A stretch of DNA of 64,000 nt from Boudabousia tangfeifanii (lineage in GTDB: Bacteria > Actinomycetota > Actinomycetes > Actinomycetales > Actinomycetaceae), in NCBI RefSeq assembly GCF_001856685.1, contig NZ_CP017812.1, forward strand, positions 1,736,001-1,800,000, read 5' to 3'. Position numbers and translations under genes: made by a program. Numbering within the stretch: position 1 is the first letter of the stretch; the number at the start of each line of letters is the position of its first letter. The notes under the pieces were generated by a model, which was given only the letters and a program-made list of their open reading frames with translations, searched no databases and was not told the origin of the DNA. Positions 15,678 to 23,709 of the stretch are shown here, piece after piece.

Positions 15678-16832
15678 TTATTTCGAGTTGTCAGTGTTTA
15701 CAGGGGTGAACTCCTCAGCCGCCGTGGCGATGGTGAGTTCGGGTCGTGGGTCATCAGCTGGCACCAGGGATGGTTTTCCGGCTGGTTTGGTGATGAGGTT
15801 GGCGAGGATGTTGTTGAAGGTTTTCTTGCCCATGAGTTTTTCCATGGCGGTTACCGGCAACAGGCTCTGCTTGTAGATCTCGGTGTATCCGGCATCTTGG
15901 GCGGCTTTTGCTACGGCGTCTTCGTCGGTGTATTTGCGTACCGAGCGGCCGGCAACCACTTTGAAGCCCGGGTAGTGTTTGCCGTGATCCAGAGCCTGGC
16001 TCAGGGCGTGGGCTTGAACGTCAGACGCCCATTTCGTGAGCTCGGGAATCCTTGTGAGCACGTCAGCGACTTCCGCATCGGTGAGGGTGGCTGCTTGCCT
16101 GAACTCATACCTCGCCAAATCCAACTGATGGTTGGCGCGAGCGCGGCAGGTGGGTGCGAGTTTGCAAAACCTGCACCAACTACCGGGGCAAAACTGTCCA
16201 CCACCAGCCGCTGCCAACTCAGCCGCATGGACTAAATCTTTTTTGGCCCACCGGTACAACTCTGGGACGCTGATGGTCCAGGTGGAGACGTTTTGGCGGC
16301 GGGGTTGGAAGATGGTCATCGCCACGCTCTTGATGTCCCACAGATGCGCGAACATGTGCAGGGCACCTAGGGCGTAGAGCTTCATCTGCGGGTTATCCCT
16401 AGCGTCAACTTGGACGCCTTGGCCGTATTTGAAGTCGATAACATGCAGCGTGGGCTCGCTAACGATGACGCAGTCGCCGGTGCCGAACCCGCCTGGCACC
16501 CAGGTCGAGTAGTCCAGGCGCTGCTCAATCATCACCTTGCTATCTGGACAGGACTGGCGAGCCTGGGCGAGTTGTTCGAGCACGAAACTGACGTAATCGT
16601 CCGTATGCTCTTCCATCTGCCCATCAACCAAGTCTGAGCCAGGGCGCAGGTTCGGGTTTTGGTGGAGGGCGCGCCTGAGCTTGTGCTCAGCCAAAGCGTG
16701 GGCGACCGTCCCTTCAGCAGCAGCGGCGCTTTCCTGATCTGGTAGGTCTGCTTCCAAAAGTGCCGATGGGGTGCAGTGAAGCCACCTGTGCGACGAAGAC
16801 GCCGAAAGCAGCGCGTGCTTACTTGGGGCCAT
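15678..16832 (-). CDS. DUF2800 (PD-(D/E)XK nuclease superfamily) phage protein
   Basis: A 384-residue DUF2800 protein, a RecB-like nuclease of the phage recombination module. The start HALLSASSSHRWLHCTPSALLE, then AAAEGTVAHALAEHKL, the catalytic DFKYGQGVQVDARDNPQMKLYALGA (D-x-K with a downstream Q/Y), and a cysteine cluster GSWCRFCKLAPTCRA suggest an iron-sulfur or zinc-bound nuclease. It pairs with DUF2815, as in many siphophages, suggesting exonuclease plus ssDNA-binding protein. The gene overlaps its upstream neighbour by 14 bp. Confidence 0.88.
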   Translation of the reverse strand: MAPSKHALLSASSSHRWLHCTPSALLEADLPDQESAAAAEGTVAHALAEHKLRRALHQNPNLRPGSDLVDGQMEEHTDDYVSFVLEQLAQARQSCPDSKVMIEQRLDYSTWVPGGFGTGDCVIVSEPTLHVIDFKYGQGVQVDARDNPQMKLYALGALHMFAHLWDIKSVAMTIFQPRRQNVSTWTISVPELYRWAKKDLVHAAELAAAGGGQFCPGSWCRFCKLAPTCRARANHQLDLARYEFRQAATLTDAEVADVLTRIPELTKWASDVQAHALSQALDHGKHYPGFKVVAGRSVRKYTDEDAVAKAAQDAGYTEIYKQSLLPVTAMEKLMGKKTFNNILANLITKPAGKPSLVPADDPRPELTIATAAEEFTPVNTDNSK

Positions 16833-17220
16833 CGCTCTTCAACCCCCTCGCCGCCTCGAGTAGCGCCCCGAGGTCATGCTCAGCCACCTCAGACAAACGT
16901 GACGCACCAAAAGACTCAATGAGCCCCTTGATCTGCGCGGTGAGCCCTGCGCGGGAAAGCTCGGCCAGCACCGCGCGCACTTCCTCAATCGGCACATACC
17001 CAGGTGGATCCTCAACCACCGGGGCGGTTTGCTGCTCAGGTGCCGGCTTCGGTGCGGCACCGTTTGCGGCTGCTACCTCGGGGCGGGTGCCGCTCATGCC
17101 GGCATGGTCTTCGACGCCCTCCCACGCCAAATCACTCATGAGCTGCGCCAACTCGTGGGCGGCCTGGGAAATCTGGTTGAGGGCGTTAATTGCCGTGTTG
17201 AACTGACTGGTGCGGTTCAT
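16819..17220 (-). CDS. phage hypothetical protein, 133 aa
   Basis: Not recognised. Two helical segments (residues about 1-40 and 75-130) flank an Ala/Pro/Glu-rich linker (GAAPKPAPEQQTAPVVEDPPG). The C-terminal part (VRAVLAELSRAGLTAQIKGLIESFGASRLSEV) resembles the short helical repeat found in small proteins next to DUF2800 genes, so an accessory role in the recombination module is plausible. It overlaps the next gene by four bases (ATGA). Confidence 0.65.
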   Translation of the reverse strand: MNRTSQFNTAINALNQISQAAHELAQLMSDLAWEGVEDHAGMSGTRPEVAAANGAAPKPAPEQQTAPVVEDPPGYVPIEEVRAVLAELSRAGLTAQIKGLIESFGASRLSEVAEHDLGALLEAARGLKSDGPK

Positions 17221-17486
17221 CGCGCCTCACCACCCTGGGCGGTGAGGTCGCGCAGCAGACGATCAACATCCACACGGCGCTCATGCGCACTGCCTGCGGC
17301 GTCGTCTTCTGTCACGGAGACCGATTTGATGTTCTTAGCAGGCACACTCACCTGCGCTACCGGCATATCCGCACCCTCGTCATTATGGCCAAGCCAGGTG
17401 GCAAGACGGCGAAACCAGGGGATGCGCGGCGCGGCGTGGCGGGGCGTGTGGATCGTGATATCGATCCGATCATTGTTCGTGCTCAT
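17217..17486 (-). CDS. phage hypothetical protein, 89 aa
   Basis: Not recognised. ATG 17486 (MSTNNDRIDITIH) is preceded by AAAGGAAG and lies 60 bp from the conserved element at 17546-17586, which supports this start. The product has a PRIPWFRRLATWLG amphipathic segment and a C-terminal helix (RRVDVDRLLRDLTAQ). There are no catalytic motifs. Confidence 0.6.
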   Translation of the reverse strand: MSTNNDRIDITIHTPRHAAPRIPWFRRLATWLGHNDEGADMPVAQVSVPAKNIKSVSVTEDDAAGSAHERRVDVDRLLRDLTAQGGEAR

Positions 17487-17545
17487 CTGGAGCTTCCTTT
17501 CTTGGAAGCCAATCGATGAAAGGACGGGATTGTCACTTGGTGGCT

Positions 17546-17586
17546 TCCTACCCCATGGCGATAAGAGCAAGGTGGTGTTAACCCCT
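17546..17586 (-). promoter_or_regulatory. conserved upstream element, copy B
   Basis: This is the same element as at 12986-13027 (CTACCCC.ATGGCGAT.AG then TGGTGTTAACCCC), at the same distance from the next minus-strand start codon. Confidence 0.55.
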
Positions 17587-17604
17587 TCCGCCAAATAAGC
17601 GCAT

Positions 17605-18192
17605 TCACCATTGGATTTGCCCCTCAAGCAGGGCCGCCAAAGCAGCCTTTGCCTTAGAAAGACGCTTGGACACCGCAGCGCGACTGACCCCATCGCGCCT
17701 GGCCACATCCGCAGCAGACATTCCCGCGAAATAGATATCGCGGATGAGGGATTGTTGCGCTGGGGTCAACTGGCTGATAGCCCCGTGGAGTTTGGCTGCA
17801 CGCGCCTTGGCCATGAGCTCATCGGTAATGTGTTCATCGGGCATAGATTCTTGGCCAGGAGTTTCAACCCACCCATCTGCCGTGCTCGCATGCTCAACCA
17901 GAGGCACGATGGCACCTTCAAGTTCAATCTGGGGGCTGTACTTCTTGTGATACCAACGCCGCTCATCGTTACGCTCGGTGTTGTTGAGCCAATAAATGGT
18001 CGCCTGGATGCTAGGACGCTGAACCTTTTCGGGGTCTTGGCCTGCCTTGCGCGCTTGATCTTTGAGTTCACCGTGGTAGGCGTCGATTAGACCATCCATG
18101 CGTGTGATGTCTTCATCGGTGAGGGTCAGGGGGATGTAGGTGTAACCGGTCAGGGTTTTATCGCCGAAGCGAAGATTGATAGTGGTAGCCAT
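17605..18192 (-). CDS. sigma region-4-like phage regulator
   Basis: A 195-residue protein. The C-terminal 60 residues (LHGAISQLTPAQQSLIRDIYFAGMSAADVARRDGVSRAAVSKRLSKAKAALAALLEG) form a sigma-70 region-4 helix-turn-helix. The N-terminal part (YIPLTLTDEDITRMDGLIDAYHGELKDQ) has no region-2 features, so it is not a complete sigma factor and is more likely an activator or accessory subunit. It might act on the repeated upstream elements in this phage; that is inference. A structured region (18270-18346) lies upstream of its start. Confidence 0.75.
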   Translation of the reverse strand: MATTINLRFGDKTLTGYTYIPLTLTDEDITRMDGLIDAYHGELKDQARKAGQDPEKVQRPSIQATIYWLNNTERNDERRWYHKKYSPQIELEGAIVPLVEHASTADGWVETPGQESMPDEHITDELMAKARAAKLHGAISQLTPAQQSLIRDIYFAGMSAADVARRDGVSRAAVSKRLSKAKAALAALLEGQIQW

Positions 18193-18496
18193 GTGGGGCT
18201 CTCCTTTGCGAATCGAGTTGGGGTTCGATCCGCAAAAGCGCCCATTTGGATGTCATCCGAGATACGAAAAAGACGGGCACGAAGAACACGACCCATCCGC
18301 CCCTGATGTAGGGGTGGTGGTTTTCGTGTTCATCCATGCCCGTCTTGCGGTTCTGCGGATGAGCCCCAAAAACTTGTTTTGTTTTTGGTGGTGAGTATTT
18401 AGTTGTGTCGTTGACCCACCCGTTTCGTGGTGGGCGGTTGTCGGGTAGGGGCCTGGCGCAGCTCTGGTCTGTCTCAAACCTCAGCCCATACGCGAT
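18193..18496. other. 304-bp gap without a gene; contains a long hairpin
   Basis: No convincing gene in any frame. The main content is the stem-loop at 18270-18346. The remainder (18347-18496) carries an AAAAACTTGTTTTGTTTTT stretch and no recognised promoter. Confidence 0.6.
18270..18346 (-). ncRNA. long imperfect stem-loop, possible leader RNA or small RNA
   Basis: Nested complementary arms are AAGACGGGCA/TGCCCGTCTT (outer), GAACACGA/TCGTGTTC (middle) and CCCCT/AGGGG (inner, within a GC-rich tip). The structure spans 77 nt between the 18497-18742 gene and the sigma-like regulator gene. It may be an attenuator or a structured leader of the regulator mRNA. It has no terminal T-run, which argues against a plain terminator. 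Confidence 0.45.
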
Positions 18497-18742
18497 CTAC
18501 CGGCCGAGTGTCACCAGGGGTGGTGGCAGGCTGCGCACATCACTGACTTCTTTGGTGATGACCTGGTGGGTGTGCAGCATGCCTTGAGTGTCAAACCAGA
18601 TTTGCATGATCTGACCCTGGTGGCTGATCTCGATTCGTTTAGAGACCATGTCCGCGCGGCAGATGAGTTTGCCTGCCGCGTTTTTGACCGGCACAAACAC
18701 GCTCCCACCGGTGTTGATGCCAGTAGCGTTCTTTGAACCCAT
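18497..18742 (-). CDS. phage hypothetical protein, 81 aa
   Basis: Not recognised. I chose ATG 18742 (MGSKNATGINTGG) because AAAGGAGG lies just upstream; the codons before it run through the ribosome site. The product is beta-rich (GGSVFVPVKNAAGKLICRADM, RIEISHQGQIMQIWFD) and ends with a Pro-rich tail. As the first gene after the regulators, it might be an excisionase- or anti-repressor-like protein, but nothing in the sequence shows this. Confidence 0.6.
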   Translation of the reverse strand: MGSKNATGINTGGSVFVPVKNAAGKLICRADMVSKRIEISHQGQIMQIWFDTQGMLHTHQVITKEVSDVRSLPPPLVTLGR

Positions 18743-18845
18743 GAGCCTTTTCCTCCTTTCTTCTCCTAGCAAGGTGATTAGTGCTGCCATAAGCAGCGGA
18801 CACCTGTAGTTCGCTGGGTTGGCAGTATTCGTGAACTAGTGGGGT

Positions 18846-18881
18846 GTAAAAATAAGCGGTCACCCACGCTTGAGTGGGGTG
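18846..18881 (-). terminator. terminator after the ImmA/IrrE gene
   Basis: On the minus strand, CACCCCACTCAAGCGTGGGTG folds into a hairpin followed by ACCGCTTATTTTTA. It lies 54 bp past the stop at 18935. Confidence 0.65.
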
Positions 18882-18934
18882 CCACCAGGTAGGTCTGCCA
18901 TCATTGGCAAACCAGTAAAGATGCTTGTGCTGTT

Positions 18935-19615
18935 TTATGCGACTGGCGCCAGGTCCCGAACTAGGTGAACGCCAAGGCCTTTGAGGCGCATGCCCATGGC
19001 TTGGTGGGAGACTTCAAAGATGTCGCACAGTGTAGCGATCCCATCAAAGTCCACGCACCCCCGACCTCGGTCGTATGCCATCACCTCACGCAGCGCGGCT
19101 TTAATAGCAGGGGTTGGCATGAGCAGGTAGGCGGCCATGTTGTCGGCCTGCCACTCGACCCACCAGTCCTCACCACGCGCGTCTCCATCACGCATCTCGA
19201 CCGTATGTTTGGACTGACTATTGACCAGCATGCTAGGAAAATCTCCCAATATGGCTAGGGGCTTATGCAAGATCAGGTGGGAGCATTCGTGGGCTAGGGT
19301 GAAACGCTTCCGCCCATTACACGAGCCTTCCTCGGCGGTCTCGTCAAGGAAAATCATGTCCGCCAACCCCTGGCGCACTAACGGGGTGGTGCGGGTTTCA
19401 TCCCACACCTGCACCTGCGTGTCCTCCAGGCAGGTTAAACCCAGAATGTCACCATCAGGTGAAAGCGGCTCATACTGCAGCGAGGCACCAAGATGAAACT
19501 CAGCAAAATGCTCCACATCCAACGCCCCAGGGGCTCTGAGTAGATCTGGATCGTAGTCACGGAGCACCGCTTGGGCTCGAGCATCGAGGGCGGGCTTGGA
19601 ACAACGAGACACCAT
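18935..19615 (-). CDS. ImmA/IrrE-type metallopeptidase
   Basis: A 226-residue zinc metallopeptidase. RFTLAHECSHLILH gives the HExxH zinc site, and EWQADNMAAYLLMP gives the downstream third ligand in the conserved E-x-x-A-(D/N) context. ImmA/IrrE proteins cleave partner XRE repressors after DNA damage and trigger prophage or mobile-element induction. It lies directly downstream of an XRE repressor gene with no gap, the classic pair. Confidence 0.92.
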   Translation of the reverse strand: MVSRCSKPALDARAQAVLRDYDPDLLRAPGALDVEHFAEFHLGASLQYEPLSPDGDILGLTCLEDTQVQVWDETRTTPLVRQGLADMIFLDETAEEGSCNGRKRFTLAHECSHLILHKPLAILGDFPSMLVNSQSKHTVEMRDGDARGEDWWVEWQADNMAAYLLMPTPAIKAALREVMAYDRGRGCVDFDGIATLCDIFEVSHQAMGMRLKGLGVHLVRDLAPVA

Positions 19616-20017
19616 CTACACCCCACCACCTTCACCACCTTGGTCAGGATATTGCTCGTCTAGCATTTCAATGACCCGCTCCCACACATCATTGGGCACC
19701 CCACGCTTACGGGCTTTACGAAGTGCCACCCGAGCGAGGTCGGTTTTGCGCACATAGCCCACAATGTCAGGGGCTAACTGATTCTCACGCGCGCAGGCGG
19801 CAAGATCGATCATGCGCAAACGCCCAGCCTCATCCAACTGCAGGATCTCGGCTAGGGTGTCGAAATGCTTCTCGGGTGGGTAGCGGCGCCCGTTTTCAAT
19901 ATCTGACATGTACGGGGTGCCAACACCCATCGTGTCAGCCAGCTTCTTAGCCGTGAGCCCCAACTCCTTACGGCGGGTCTCAATGAACCGGCCAAAAGCC
20001 CGGTAGTCCTCATCCAT
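19616..20017 (-). CDS. XRE-family prophage repressor
   Basis: A 133-residue protein with an N-terminal helix-turn-helix (FGRFIETRRKELGLTAKKLADTMGVGTPYMSDIENGRRYPPEKHFDTLAEIL, residues 8-60) and a helical C-terminal region. It has no peptidase domain of its own, consistent with cleavage by the adjacent ImmA-like enzyme. The start ATG 20017 is preceded by AAGGAGG. Two palindromes and a matching promoter (20049-20110) lie just upstream, so autoregulation is likely. Confidence 0.9.
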   Translation of the reverse strand: MDEDYRAFGRFIETRRKELGLTAKKLADTMGVGTPYMSDIENGRRYPPEKHFDTLAEILQLDEAGRLRMIDLAACARENQLAPDIVGYVRKTDLARVALRKARKRGVPNDVWERVIEMLDEQYPDQGGEGGGV

Positions 20018-20048
20018 GCAACATGCGCCTCCTTCAACAACCTCACAC

Positions 20049-20110
20049 TGTTCGCTTCTTGTGCGAACAATGATAACCCAAGAGAGTTAAGTTGTCGAAC
20101 GCATGTTCGG
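20049..20110 (-). promoter_or_regulatory. repressor promoter with two palindromic operators (one an SOS-box match)
   Basis: On the minus strand, TCGACA (20098-20093) and TATCAT (20075-20070) are separated by exactly 17 nt. Palindrome 1 is TCGAAC-GCAT-GTTCGG (20095-20110), which fits the Gram-positive/actinobacterial LexA box CGAAC-N4-GTTCG and overlaps the -35. Palindrome 2 is TGTTCGC-N7-GCGAACA (20049-20069), with perfect 7-bp arms just downstream of the -10. The shared GTTCG half-site means both could instead be operators of the XRE repressor. Confidence 0.65.
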
Positions 20111-20329
20111 CACTCCTGTTTTCTAAAACTAATACATTTAAAACTTTACGCAACCCTGAAAATAATATTTCCCGCGCACACTTACATACAGGACATATGC
20201 AGAAAAGTATCCCCCAAAATCGCAATAGCAATTCAACCGAAAATAATCTCTTTAAAGCTAGCTTTACAAGCGAGGAATGAAACGATGTAACACTTTTCGC
20301 ACATTCAAATGCCCAATTGGAGAACCACC
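20111..20329. other. AT-rich gap at the prophage/RiPP junction
   Basis: About 220 bp between the repressor promoter and the radical SAM gene stop. It is clearly more AT-rich than the phage side and carries no convincing gene, tRNA or terminator that I can see. The 62-codon open frame on the plus strand starts inside the operator with TTG and lacks a ribosome site. Confidence 0.6.
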
Positions 20330-21637
20330 TCAAAGTATCTCAGAATCTGACATTATATGCTCTTTAAGCACCTCTTTTTCGTTTCGCTCCCAAGATTTTT
20401 TAGGGCAATCAAAACCATTATTTTCGTTTAAATATGTACAATTTCCATGACAAATAGACAAATACTCACAATATCGACAGATTTTCATTGGAGTAGGATT
20501 GGCCTCAATTCTTTTCGCACGAAAATACCTAAATTCAGAAGAAAATGGATTAGAGAATAAGCCTGCTTTATAAGGAAAGCGGCCGATTCCATTTAGGCAT
20601 GAATAAGTATATCCATCTGGCCCTACGATATAGTAATCATCTCCATACATAGGGCATGCGACATAACCAACTCTCCTGAAAGCCGGAGAATGATAACCGT
20701 ATTTTTCAGCTTGCAGTACACAATCGCGCCACACTGTCCCTTTTTTCGCCAAGACTCCTTCAAAATCGGTTGAGCCAGCTTGAAAAACATAACTAAACAC
20801 AAGATCGCCACGAAAGTTTTGACTTTGAAGCGCTTCTAATAAACCTGGAACTCCGTCAGTAGTGTACTCAGACAAGTTACAGTTAACAGTTACTCGGAAT
20901 CTAGGATCTGCAGCTTCAATCATATGGATGTTTTTCATTATATCTGCAAACGAGGATTCGCCGGGATTTTCTAAATAGGGTCGCGATGCATCATGACTTT
21001 CCTTATCCCCGTCTAAAGTTATCTGCAAGTCCCAAATGCCCCGTCGCACTAATGACTCTATCGCTTCACGATCGAGCAGGGTTCCATTAGTAACTATCTG
21101 ACACGAATAATTTTCAGGCTTTTGAATTGAGTCGAAAATCGTTTCATAGATATCTCTATACATCAACGGTTCCCCGCCGATGAAGCACAAGTCGAGCATT
21201 TTAACATGATTAGATAAAAGCATATTAATGCTCTTGATGATGGCTGCAGCATTCGACATTGTTAGCTGTTGCTTACGAGCAATTCCATTTTCATAACAGT
21301 AGGGACAGCCTAAATTACAGTCATAGCCCAAGTATATAACTACGGATAGTTTCTCTTCGTTATATCTGACCAGATCTCTCCTCGCCAAGTACTCTTCCCA
21401 CGCATCTTCTGACGTTGGGACAAGGAGGCCTGCATCTACCAGATCTTGAATGGTTTCACTATCAACACTAAACTCAACGTTATCAATATAATTACGACTT
21501 GGAAATATCGCATATGCTGAATTTAGAGGATTAAATAGACCTATCTCATCGTCACCAAGCTCTAAAGTAATACAGTGTGGATTTAAACTCCATTGTGAAT
21601 CACTAATATCTGTTAGTTGAGTTAATTTTCTTTGCAT
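20330..21637 (-). CDS. radical SAM/SPASM peptide maturase
   Basis: A 435-residue radical SAM enzyme predicted to modify a ribosomal peptide. The 4Fe-4S site is CNLGCPYC (Cys107, 111, 114), followed by GGEP (154-157). The C-terminal SPASM domain has Cys328, 347, 387, 390, 396, 400 and 411 in the CxxC...C...C arrangement, binding two further clusters. Residues 1-95 form an N-terminal region with the FNPLNSAYAIFPS pattern typical of peptide maturases. I use ATG 21637 (MQRKLTQLTD), with GAAAGGTGG upstream. It overlaps its companion gene by 35 bp. Base composition is far AT-richer than the phage, suggesting acquisition. Anaerobic SPASM enzymes make thioether or C-C crosslinks, and the three-Cys peptide upstream would be a fitting substrate. 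The exact chemistry is not predictable. Confidence 0.92.
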   Translation of the reverse strand: MQRKLTQLTDISDSQWSLNPHCITLELGDDEIGLFNPLNSAYAIFPSRNYIDNVEFSVDSETIQDLVDAGLLVPTSEDAWEEYLARRDLVRYNEEKLSVVIYLGYDCNLGCPYCYENGIARKQQLTMSNAAAIIKSINMLLSNHVKMLDLCFIGGEPLMYRDIYETIFDSIQKPENYSCQIVTNGTLLDREAIESLVRRGIWDLQITLDGDKESHDASRPYLENPGESSFADIMKNIHMIEAADPRFRVTVNCNLSEYTTDGVPGLLEALQSQNFRGDLVFSYVFQAGSTDFEGVLAKKGTVWRDCVLQAEKYGYHSPAFRRVGYVACPMYGDDYYIVGPDGYTYSCLNGIGRFPYKAGLFSNPFSSEFRYFRAKRIEANPTPMKICRYCEYLSICHGNCTYLNENNGFDCPKKSWERNEKEVLKEHIMSDSEIL

Positions 21638-22247
21638 TAGCAATGCACCACCTTTCGACTTCTTCGTCTGAGGGTACTTTTTTGTCAATCACATAAGCCA
21701 TGTTTATAAACTTTTCCTCCAAGACTCCAGCGGTCGAAACACCATTCTCCTGAAGAAAGCGCAAAACGCTAAAAGTAACTTTATCGGGCTTTAGAATCAC
21801 CCTATTGACAGCTCCACAATCATCTCTTGGAACTAGTCCAAAAATAAGAGTTTCATATTGGGGAAAACATTTTACTATTAGACCTTCGTGTTTCAATTTT
21901 CGTTCTTTGTCATCTTTGAGATAAATCGTACATGAGGGCCATCGCAAGCGTAGTTCCGCTTCAAACGCTTTCACATTTTCAATATCAAACAGTAAGAACT
22001 TGGGTCGGGCAAAATTGCACAAATCGCGTTTTAGAAGGTATCTCACAAGCGCTTTCTGATCATAGTTTTCCTCAACAAAGAACTCGCCTAACGTATCGCT
22101 AGTTATTAATGAGGGGGGAATAAAATCGCCGACTTCTTTTTCGAGAGCCAGAATACTAGCGGTAAGAGTATTAAATATAATGTGGCGTTCATTATCGTAT
22201 AACTTTATACAATACTCGGGAATTATATATTTAGAAATATGTAACAT
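21603..22247 (-). CDS. companion protein of the radical SAM maturase
   Basis: A 214-residue protein of unknown function. Its first 50 residues (SKYIIPEYCIKLYDNERHIIFNTLTASILALEKEV) look like the N-terminal peptide-binding region of SPASM maturases (the Y-N-T-L-T-x-x-I-x-x-L pattern). No radical SAM cysteines follow. The C-terminal half (KHEGLIVKCFPQYETLIFGLVPRD, DKVTFSVLRFLQENGVSTAGVLEEKF) is distinct. It may be a precursor-recognition or scaffold partner; this is inference. The start ATG 22247 follows AAGG. It overlaps the maturase and lies directly downstream of the IS256-type insertion, which separates it from the ABC exporter and the peptide gene. Confidence 0.7.
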   Translation of the reverse strand: MLHISKYIIPEYCIKLYDNERHIIFNTLTASILALEKEVGDFIPPSLITSDTLGEFFVEENYDQKALVRYLLKRDLCNFARPKFLLFDIENVKAFEAELRLRWPSCTIYLKDDKERKLKHEGLIVKCFPQYETLIFGLVPRDDCGAVNRVILKPDKVTFSVLRFLQENGVSTAGVLEEKFINMAYVIDKKVPSDEEVERWCIANAKKINSTNRY

Positions 22248-22320
22248 ACTAATCTAAACCTTGTCGTTTGGGTCTTGGGCATAGAATAAGGGCTATAGGA
22301 CAGTAAGTGTGTCCCTGAGG

Positions 22321-22356
22321 CGGGTTTTCCCCTGTGTTTGCAGGGGAAAACCCGTT
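22321..22356 (+). terminator. terminator inside the left IS end
   Basis: CGGGTTTTCCCCTG pairs with CAGGGGAAAACCCG and is followed by TTTTTT. It would stop plus-strand transcription entering the IS from outside, a common IS self-control feature. Confidence 0.8.
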
Positions 22357-22557
22357 TTTTAGTTGGTTTGACTGAACTTCCCAGTCGGACAAAAAGTGTG
22401 TCTCTAACAAGGGTTTTACCGCGCTATCATGCGTAAAAGTGGCATTTCAAGTTCCCTGAGGTAGGGGTTCATATAGGACAAAAAGTGTGTCTCAAAGTCT
22501 CACTTTCGCCTGCGATTACGCCTAAAAATCGGGGCTAGAGTTAGCCAAAATTGGGGT

Positions 22558-23709
22558 ATGAGTAGACCAAAATGCCCCACGTGTAAAACCCAGATGAAGA
22601 AGAACGGCACCACCACTTCAGGCACTACTCGCTGGAGGTGCTCAATGTGTAACGCCAGCACGAGCCTTAAGATCGATAATCGCGCTAAAACCATGAAACG
22701 CTTCCTTGAGTGGCTATTACACCCCTACCCGTTAAGCCGCTTACCTGGCGCAGGTAGAACCTTTCGACGTCAAACCGCCTGGTGCTGGGATTACTGGCCG
22801 GCAGCACCCCTATGCCCCGTATACACTGAGGTAGTTCATGTTGATGGTATTTATCTTGGGCGCAAAGCAGTCGTATTAATCGCCGCCGCTGCTGGGCAAA
22901 AAGTGCTTGCCTGGCATGTTGCCCGTAGGGAATGTGCAAGCTCATGGCAAGCCCTGCTACGTAAACTACAACGCCCATCAATCGTTGTTTGCGACGGCGG
23001 GAGCGGCTTTGCCAAGGCCTGTAAAGAACTATGGCCCACCACCAAAATCCAACGGTGCACCTTCCACGTGTTCACCAACATCAGAGCTCAAACCACACTC
23101 CACCCACGAACTGCGGCCGGAAGAGAAATCCTAAATCTAGGGCGTAAACTCCTTACAGTCCGCACCGAAAACGACAGAGACGAATGGATCGATCAATACC
23201 TATCCTGGTGCGCTCGTTACAAAGAATTCCTCGCCGAAACCACCCGCCTAGAAAACGGGCAAATCGTGCCAACACACGCCCGACTACTCAAAGTGCGCAA
23301 CCTGCTTAACAACCTTTTGGCCAAAGGACATATCTTCACCTACCTAACCCCTGAGGCCTATCCAGACGGGAAAATACCAAAGGTAGAAGATCTCTTACCA
23401 GCAACCAACAACCTCATCGAAGGATCCATAAACTCGCCCCTGCGTGAACTCTTACACGCACACCGGGGAATGAGCTTACTGCACCGTCTAACCACCATCT
23501 GCTGGTGGTGCTATCGCCATTCATACAATCCACAAGATATCCCAACAATACTGAGCACAATATGGACCCACGACGAAATCCTTAAAGCCAACCAAAAAGC
23601 TGCCAACCCAACCCCAGACCCAGACTACAACTCCCTAATCGGCGGACCAATATTTGGAACATACCCGCTATACAAAGAACTCCACCACACCTACCACTAC
23701 GAGAGGTAA
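22558..23709 (+). CDS. IS1249-like IS256-family transposase
   Basis: A 383-residue transposase. The N-terminal zinc ribbon is PKCPTCKTQM...WRCSMCNAS (two CxxC pairs). The DDE catalytic core has EVVHVDGIYLGRKAV (first Asp), IVVCDGGSGFAKA (second Asp), and NNLIEGSINSPLRELLHAHRGM (Glu in the E-x-x-N-S...R pattern). The start ATG 22558 is the first in-frame codon and gives the usual MSxPKCPTC start. Length and motifs are intact, so the enzyme may be active. It is transcribed opposite to the RiPP operon it interrupts. Confidence 0.93.
   Translation: MSRPKCPTCKTQMKKNGTTTSGTTRWRCSMCNASTSLKIDNRAKTMKRFLEWLLHPYPLSRLPGAGRTFRRQTAWCWDYWPAAPLCPVYTEVVHVDGIYLGRKAVVLIAAAAGQKVLAWHVARRECASSWQALLRKLQRPSIVVCDGGSGFAKACKELWPTTKIQRCTFHVFTNIRAQTTLHPRTAAGREILNLGRKLLTVRTENDRDEWIDQYLSWCARYKEFLAETTRLENGQIVPTHARLLKVRNLLNNLLAKGHIFTYLTPEAYPDGKIPKVEDLLPATNNLIEGSINSPLRELLHAHRGMSLLHRLTTICWWCYRHSYNPQDIPTILSTIWTHDEILKANQKAANPTPDPDYNSLIGGPIFGTYPLYKELHHTYHYER

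Noticed and set aside
20092..20280. 62-codon open frame on the plus strand between repressor and maturase
   Set aside because: It starts with TTG inside the repressor operator, lacks a ribosome site, and the product has no recognisable features.
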